Shown in pieces: positions 59,176 through 64,000 of a DNA stretch of 64,000 bases; position 1 is the first letter of the stretch; each line of letters starts with the position of its first letter. The position numbers and the translations under genes are program-made. The notes beneath the pieces were generated by a model. That model was not told the origin of the DNA. It was given only the letters and a program-made list of their open reading frames with translations, and did no database searches. Location: assembly GCF_963920485.1 (NCBI RefSeq), contig NZ_OY986431.1, forward strand, positions 1,426,001-1,490,000, written 5' to 3'. Source of the stretch: Cyanobium usitatum str. Tous. Its GTDB lineage: Bacteria; Cyanobacteriota; Cyanobacteriia; PCC-6307; Cyanobiaceae.

Positions 59176-60698
59176 CCACCGCCGTCGTCGGCACCATCCC
59201 CTGCGTGGAACACCGCATCCAGGGGCAGATCCATCAGCAGCGAACTGTCGACCTCCTCCTGCTGTTCAAAGGCTGCATCGGCAAGAGCGCTGTCGTCGCC
59301 GCCCCCATCCGCGAGGTCATCGAGAGCCTGGTCTTCGGGCAGGTTCACCTCCTGGCTGAGCATCAGCGCCAAGCCCAGATCAGCATCGGCCAAGGCCTCC
59401 GGCGGATGGGCCTCGATCTCAGCCTCGAAGGCCTCCACCACAGCTCCCAGATCGGCACGAGCAGCTGAATCCGCAACAGGGTTCTCGGCGATGGTGATCA
59501 CCACGTCGTCATGGTCGTCCCAGTCGGAACCGATCACCCTCTGGGTGTCCAAATCCAGGGCGGGCACATCGTCATTGATGTCAAACACCAACAACTCCGG
59601 CGTGTCTTCTGTGATGGCATCGGCAATGGCCGTGACCTCCACCCGAAACACATCGCCCGTGAGATTCACGCCATCGCGCACGGCCTCCAGCGTCACCACC
59701 AGTTGGCCATCCACGAGCTCGCTGGCCACCACATCCAAACCGGGATCCTTGCTGGTCACTGAGAAGGCCCAGTCCTCCGGCTCGGCGGTGGTCACGACCG
59801 CGTCGTCGTGCTGGTCGTGCACATCCAGGAACACCTGAATGCGCTGGCCCTCATCGAGCTTGAAGCTGCCCTGGTTGAAGGAGACATCAAACAGGGTGCC
59901 TGCCTTCTGGCCCCGCTCAGGGTTTTCCCAAATCTCATCGCCACCGGTCTTATCGCCAGCCTGGGGGGTCTGGTCGATCTTCCAGCGGCCTTCTATGGGT
60001 GGATCGGTCGGAGGATCCGTGGGTGGATCGGTAGGCGGATCGGTTGGTGGATCCGTTGGAGGATCGGTAGGCGGATCGGTCGGAGGATCAGTAGGCGGAT
60101 CCGTTGGGGGATCTGTAGGCGGATCGGTTGGTGGATCCGTTGGAGAATCGGTGGGCGGCTCTGTTGGAGATTCAGTTGGGGGTTCGGTTGGGGGTTCGGT
60201 TGGGGGTTCGGTTGGGGGATCCGTGGGCGCCTCAGTTGGAGCTTCTGTCGGCGCCTCAGTGGGGGCCTCGGTGGGAGGTTCCGTTGGGAACTCCGTCGGG
60301 GTTAGGGCGTCGGGGAGGGGAAGACCAGTGGCCCCGGCCCCAGCGGAGCCCACAAACGATTCCGTGGCACCAAGGGGTTGAGCCAGGCCGGCGGCGGTGG
60401 CCAGCAGGGCATCCGCGCCGCCACCCCCCAGCACCTCAAGACCTCCAACTTCATCCACCGTGGGCAAGGACGTGGTGACCTCCAGCGCAGGAACGTGGCC
60501 AACCGGGGCCTCCTCGATCGAGGTGGCCATCACTCCCTCTCCCACCGGGGTATAGCCCTCGGGGTTGGGCACCTGGCCGGCGGGATCCACCTCCAACTCA
60601 TTGGGAGGGTTGCCCGCCAGGCGGTTTTCATCTTCCTGGGCCTGGGCGGAGGCGTTGGCCTCGTTGATCGGGCCTTGGAACAGAACGGAAACGGTCAT
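59172..60698 (-). CDS. Pro/Thr/Asp-rich surface protein sharing the adhesin's N-terminal motif
   Basis: A 508-residue protein from the ATG at 60698, which has a strong GGGGGGAG ribosome site; an ATG at 60710 lies within that site. The N-terminus (QEDENRLAGN, DPAGQVPNPEGYTPVGEG) matches the giant adhesin's. A tetrapeptide repeat P-T-(D/E)-x of about 25 units (about 137-237) follows, then a beta-rich calcium-binding-like domain (DVHDQHDDAVVTTAEPEDWA) and an acidic C-terminus with GDGADDGGG. No N-terminal signal peptide, so type I secretion is likely. Family not otherwise recognised. Confidence 0.75.
   Translation of the reverse strand: MTVSVLFQGPINEANASAQAQEDENRLAGNPPNELEVDPAGQVPNPEGYTPVGEGVMATSIEEAPVGHVPALEVTTSLPTVDEVGGLEVLGGGGADALLATAAGLAQPLGATESFVGSAGAGATGLPLPDALTPTEFPTEPPTEAPTEAPTEAPTEAPTDPPTEPPTEPPTEPPTESPTEPPTDSPTDPPTDPPTDPPTDPPTDPPTDPPTDPPTDPPTDPPTDPPTDPPTDPPIEGRWKIDQTPQAGDKTGGDEIWENPERGQKAGTLFDVSFNQGSFKLDEGQRIQVFLDVHDQHDDAVVTTAEPEDWAFSVTSKDPGLDVVASELVDGQLVVTLEAVRDGVNLTGDVFRVEVTAIADAITEDTPELLVFDINDDVPALDLDTQRVIGSDWDDHDDVVITIAENPVADSAARADLGAVVEAFEAEIEAHPPEALADADLGLALMLSQEVNLPEDQALDDLADGGGDDSALADAAFEQQEEVDSSLLMDLPLDAVFHAGDGADDGGG
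59992..60292 (-). repeat. 12-bp repeat coding for P-T-D/E-P tetrapeptides
   Basis: About 25 degenerate 12-bp units coding PTDP, PTEP, PTEA or PTES. The third codon position varies between units, so the repeat is older than the 624-bp repeat of the adhesin. It forms an extended stalk between the N-terminal motif and the folded domain. Confidence 0.9.
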
Positions 60699-60730
60699 CA
60701 CTCCCCCCATACGTCTCTTAACTGCACACT

Positions 60731-60753
60731 AAAAAGGCCGCCCGAAGGCGGCC
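60731..60753 (-). terminator. Intrinsic terminator after the HlyD gene
   Basis: On the minus strand a 7-bp stem GGCCGCC/GGCGGCC with a TTCG tetraloop is followed by five T. It is 31 bp after the HlyD-family stop and upstream of the 508-residue surface protein, so the export genes and the surface protein are separate units. Confidence 0.92.
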
Positions 60754-60784
60754 ATGGGAAGAACCGAACCCAGCTAGCCGGGTC

Positions 60785-62167
60785 TCAGCGCGACTCGCGC
60801 AAGGCCGAATCGAGGGTGCGGGTGAAAGGCTGGAAGATGTAGCGCAGCACGCTGCGCTGGGGGCCCTTGATATCAGCCACCAGGGGCATACCCACGGCGA
60901 TCGGATATTTGCGGTTGGCCACATCCACAAACTGACGATCTAGTTGGATGCGGGCCTTAAAGTAGTACTGGCGATCGTCGGGATCTTGCACTGAATTACC
61001 GCCGATGCTCAAAACCCGGCCGGGCACCGAGCCATAGATGGTGGAATCGAAGGGTTGCAATTTCACATCTACCTTTTGCCCAGGCCTAACGAAACCGATA
61101 TCACCCGAGGGCACCCGCACCTCTACATACCTCTGCGTGGTGTTTGGCACCACCGAAAGCACCACTGCACCAGGACCCACGACCGCACCAGGGGCCTTAA
61201 AGCGCAAGTCGCTCACTACACCATCCACAGGGGAAATGATCTTGGTGCGCTCCAGCTGGTTGCGCACTTTCTTGATGTTCTCGGCCACCACTGCCTCCTC
61301 ATTCACCAGTTGGGCAATCTGGGAGTTCTGCTCAAACACCAGGCCCGACTTAACACCGCTGAAATTCGCTTCCGCCTGGCTCAGAGCCTTCAGCGACTCA
61401 TTACGAGCACCACGCATCTCGGCAAGCTTGGTATCAATGTCGAGCAGGTTGAGGCGCGACGCAGCACCGGAGGCCACCAGGCTCGCCCACATCGCCCGCT
61501 GCTCTAAGTAGAGAGCGATCTGATTATTAAGGCCCGTCACCTCGGCGCGCTTCTCAGCCACTATTTCCTTAGAGGCCTTGATCTGGTCACCGGTGTTGTC
61601 CAGGCGACTATTGAGCAGGTTTATCTGAGCCTTGCTCACCTTATTGCCGTCCTTGATGCCATCGGTGGGCGGAAGCACCCGCTCGCCACGGATCGCCGCC
61701 TGCAGTTGCTGTTGCTGCAGCAGGAGGTTCTTGAGCTGCTGCTCAGTGGCCTCGTACTCACTTCCCACCAATTTCGGATTTAGCTCAAGCATCACCTCGC
61801 CCTTACGCACCTCCTCGCCTTCGCTCACATCCACCCGAGACACAATGCCGCCCTCGAGGTGCTGAATCACATTCACCTCGCCCTCGGGAATCACCTCGCC
61901 GGAGGCATTCACCACCTGGGTGATGGGGGTGAGCGCAGCCCAGGGGAAGAAAATCAAGGCCGCCGCGCCGAGCACATAGAGGCTGAGCCGCAGGTAGCGG
62001 TTGTCGGGTTTTTCCTCCAGCTCCAGGGCCTGGCTAAGCCGGCTGCGGCCCACCAGGGTGATCGCATCAGGGCTATCCATGCCGGGCAGCCGCGATAGCA
62101 GGCCGCCAGCGGGCGGCAGGGCCAGGGAGGAGGAATCGGCAGGGTCGGTAGCTGGGGTGGAAGTCAT
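60785..62167 (-). CDS. HlyD-family type I secretion membrane fusion protein
   Basis: A 460-residue adaptor. One membrane helix (about 47-66, LYVLGAAALIFFPWAALTPI), a lipoyl half (VIQHLEGGIVSRVDVSEGEE), a long coiled-coil hairpin (about 125-290), the second lipoyl half and a beta barrel (RTKIISPVDGVVSDLRFKAP, VEVRVPSGDIGFVRPGQKVD). It links the ABC exporter to an outer-membrane TolC-like channel, which is not in this window. It follows the ABC gene by 37 bp. Confidence 0.94.
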   Translation of the reverse strand: MTSTPATDPADSSSLALPPAGGLLSRLPGMDSPDAITLVGRSRLSQALELEEKPDNRYLRLSLYVLGAAALIFFPWAALTPITQVVNASGEVIPEGEVNVIQHLEGGIVSRVDVSEGEEVRKGEVMLELNPKLVGSEYEATEQQLKNLLLQQQQLQAAIRGERVLPPTDGIKDGNKVSKAQINLLNSRLDNTGDQIKASKEIVAEKRAEVTGLNNQIALYLEQRAMWASLVASGAASRLNLLDIDTKLAEMRGARNESLKALSQAEANFSGVKSGLVFEQNSQIAQLVNEEAVVAENIKKVRNQLERTKIISPVDGVVSDLRFKAPGAVVGPGAVVLSVVPNTTQRYVEVRVPSGDIGFVRPGQKVDVKLQPFDSTIYGSVPGRVLSIGGNSVQDPDDRQYYFKARIQLDRQFVDVANRKYPIAVGMPLVADIKGPQRSVLRYIFQPFTRTLDSALRESR

Positions 62168-62204
62168 GGCGATGAAGGGGGCGTTGGATCAAAAAAGGGG
62201 GAAA

Positions 62205-64000
62205 TCAGGCTGGTGTCTGTTGCATACGCGCTCGCAGCTCCTCAGCCGTGCCCTGGAACGAGGTGACGCCTTTATCAAGTATGCAGAGGCGATCTGCCTT
62301 CTCCAGCAGCAACTTGTTGTCGGTGGCCAGGATGATGCTGCGGTCCTGACCGCTGAAGGTGCAACGGCGCAGCGAGGGCAGGGCCTCCAGCACCGCCTGG
62401 AACTGATCCGGGGCCAGGCCCTGGCTGATGTCATCGATCAACAGGATCGGCGTGTCCTTGATCAGGGCCTGGGCCAGGGCCATCAACCGGCGCACCCCAT
62501 TGGGCAGCTGATAGGCAACCTCATCGGTGAGCGGCGTTTCGAAGCCATCCGGCAAGCCATCGAGGAAAGCAAGCAGGCCCAGGCTGGCGCAAATCTGGCG
62601 CACCCCAGCCACGGTGGCGTCTGGGTTCATGGCCGTGAGGTTGCTCCAGATCGTGCCGGGCAGCAGCTCGCTCTGGGGCATCAGGTAGGCGATGTTGCGC
62701 TGGATCGCCTCGGCGCTGAACTGGCGGTAGTCCTTGCCGTCAAACAGCAGGGTGCCGCTCACCAGCGGATAGAGCTGGTCGACAACCCGCAGCACCGTGC
62801 TCTTGCCGCAGCCGGCATTGCCCGTGATTGCCAGCAGTTCGCCCGGCGCCACCGAAAGCGACACCCGGGTGATCACCAGGGCACCCTCGCTGCCCAAACG
62901 GCAGGCAGCTGAATCGAGCAGGATCGAGCCGCGCATCCGCGGCGCACCAACTAACGCACCGGCAGAACGATTGCTGCTACGCAGCTTGAAGAATTGATCC
63001 AGCTGCCCGTATTGCTTGCGCATCGAATCGAAGCGCAGCAAAGCGTTCATCAGCTGCTGAAACGGCGTAAACACCCTGAACACAAAGAACATGGCGGCAA
63101 TCAAGTTGCCCATGGCCGCCGGGCCCTGATCGCTCGAATAGGCCATCCAGACGCCAATGGCCAAGGTGAGCACACTCGCGAGCTGGGAGGTGGTGCTAAC
63201 GAGCACCTGCAGCCGGCCCACCTGGCGGTTGATCGTGAGGCCACTGCTGGTGCTCTGGGCCGACAGGCCCCTAAGCCGCTGCAGCCACACCCACTCCACG
63301 TTCGCCAGCTTCACTTCCAGGAAGCGATTCACCAGCTCCTGCTGGGCTTGGGTGATGCCAATGCCCGTGGCCAAATTGAGCTCGGAGGCACCGGTGTAGT
63401 AGCGCGAAAGCAGCCACACCAGCAGGCCGCTCAGCACCATCAGCACCAGCGGCACAAACACCAGCGGGCCAGCGATCACGGCGATGGCGCCCAGGTAGAT
63501 CACCACAAAGGGGAAATCCAGGCAGGCCAGGGCCAGGGGACCCTGCAGGTAGGCCAGCAGGCCGTCAAGATTGCGCAGCCGGTTGGTGAGGCCGTGCTGG
63601 CCCAGGGTCTCGATCTGGCGGAAGTCGAGGCCAAATAGCTTCTCCACCAAATTCACTCCCAGCAGGGCATCGAGCCGACCCGATAGTTGGGAGAGCAAGG
63701 TGGTGCGCCACTGGCGCAGGATCCAATCCAGCACAAACAGCAGCACCACCCCCAGGAAGATCCAGAAGGTGGAGAGCACGCTGGTGCTCGGGATTGAAAC
63801 GTTGTAGATCGCCCGGATGTAGAAGGGCAGGGTCATGGCCAGCAGGGCCAGGACAAAGCTGATGCCGTAAAGCACCGAGATCCGGTTGGTGAAGCGGTAG
63901 AGGATTTGCTGCAGCAGGGTCACCCGCTCGGTGCTGCCCTTGTCCTGCAGAAACACCAGCTTGCCGCCGGTCGGCAGGCTGTATAGCTCAACGCGGCCAT
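62205..64000 (-). CDS. Type I secretion ABC exporter (5' end beyond window), degenerate ATPase motifs
   Basis: At least 598 residues; the frame stays open to the right edge, so the N-terminus is missing. The membrane domain has six predicted helices (from VLYGISFVLALLAMTLPFYI on). In the ATPase, Walker A AITGNAGCGKST is intact, but the signature is LPNGV instead of LSGGQ, and Walker B is LLIDDIS with Asp in place of the catalytic Glu. The Q-loop MPQSELLPGTIWSN is normal. It may pair with another ABC subunit, or hydrolyse slowly. With the HlyD gene it likely exports the surface proteins. The N-terminal domain beyond the edge would show its subfamily. Confidence 0.88.
   Translation of the reverse strand, partial: GRVELYSLPTGGKLVFLQDKGSTERVTLLQQILYRFTNRISVLYGISFVLALLAMTLPFYIRAIYNVSIPSTSVLSTFWIFLGVVLLFVLDWILRQWRTTLLSQLSGRLDALLGVNLVEKLFGLDFRQIETLGQHGLTNRLRNLDGLLAYLQGPLALACLDFPFVVIYLGAIAVIAGPLVFVPLVLMVLSGLLVWLLSRYYTGASELNLATGIGITQAQQELVNRFLEVKLANVEWVWLQRLRGLSAQSTSSGLTINRQVGRLQVLVSTTSQLASVLTLAIGVWMAYSSDQGPAAMGNLIAAMFFVFRVFTPFQQLMNALLRFDSMRKQYGQLDQFFKLRSSNRSAGALVGAPRMRGSILLDSAACRLGSEGALVITRVSLSVAPGELLAITGNAGCGKSTVLRVVDQLYPLVSGTLLFDGKDYRQFSAEAIQRNIAYLMPQSELLPGTIWSNLTAMNPDATVAGVRQICASLGLLAFLDGLPDGFETPLTDEVAYQLPNGVRRLMALAQALIKDTPILLIDDISQGLAPDQFQAVLEALPSLRRCTFSGQDRSIILATDNKLLLEKADRLCILDKGVTSFQGTAEELRARMQQTPA

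Noticed and set aside
59205-60381. Plus-strand frames rich in Gly-Gly-Ser-Val or Gly-Arg-Arg-Ile repeats
   Set aside because: They are antisense readings of the Pro-Thr-Asp repeat of the 508-residue protein.

Overview
The window is chromosomal DNA of a GC-rich picocyanobacterium of the Synechococcus/Cyanobium type. The evidence is a complete chlH (magnesium chelatase large subunit), a one-helix high-light-inducible protein, class II (B12-dependent) ribonucleotide reductase, and small families known mainly from cyanobacteria (DUF3038/DUF4335, DUF2949, DUF1651). Genes are dense and Shine-Dalgarno sites are mostly weak.

Layout. 1-2.2 kb: a minus-strand regulatory cluster (Crp/Fnr regulator, atypical response regulator, start of a second response regulator) and a decayed ExbB-like gene. 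2.2-9.6 kb: prfC ending inside a 16-bp tandem repeat, a pair encoding a substrate-binding-like protein and a Cys-loop (pentameric ligand-gated) channel homologue, a methyltransferase, nrdJ and tRNA-Ser(UGA). 9.63-27.95 kb: an 18.3-kb integrative element in that tRNA, bounded by 59-bp direct repeats. It has an integrase beside the intact tRNA, an excisionase-like gene at the far end, a primase-helicase, small satellite-like genes, a second recombinase, and cargo (RmuC, a complete type I restriction-modification system with two unknown coiled genes upstream, an MscS channel). Short repeats beside both att sites look like integrase arm sites.

28-42 kb: core genome with ppk2, apt, DUF pairs, a flavin monooxygenase, hli, dapB, an HD-GYP sensor and chlH, plus a probable structured RNA ending in a strong terminator at 28.46 kb. 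42.2-44.75 kb: a toxin-antitoxin cluster (HEPN/MNT, AbrB-VapC, RHH-PIN, and an AbrB antitoxin with a toxin cut to 34 residues). 44.7-64 kb: a surface-protein locus. It holds a response regulator with a substituted phosphoacceptor, a 129-residue acidic protein, a protein of about 4,080 residues with ten almost identical 208-residue repeats and two von Willebrand A domains, a GT60-like glycosyltransferase, a Pro/Thr/Asp-rich 508-residue protein sharing an N-terminal motif with the giant protein, and a type I secretion adaptor and ABC exporter (the exporter runs off the right edge).

How they may work together (inference): the HlyD/ABC pair probably exports the giant adhesin and the 508-residue protein, the glycosyltransferase between them may modify one or both, and the regulator downstream may control the adhesin operon. 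The island is a self-contained site-specific element carrying defence cargo, with features of phage satellites or the tRNA-borne elements described in marine picocyanobacteria.
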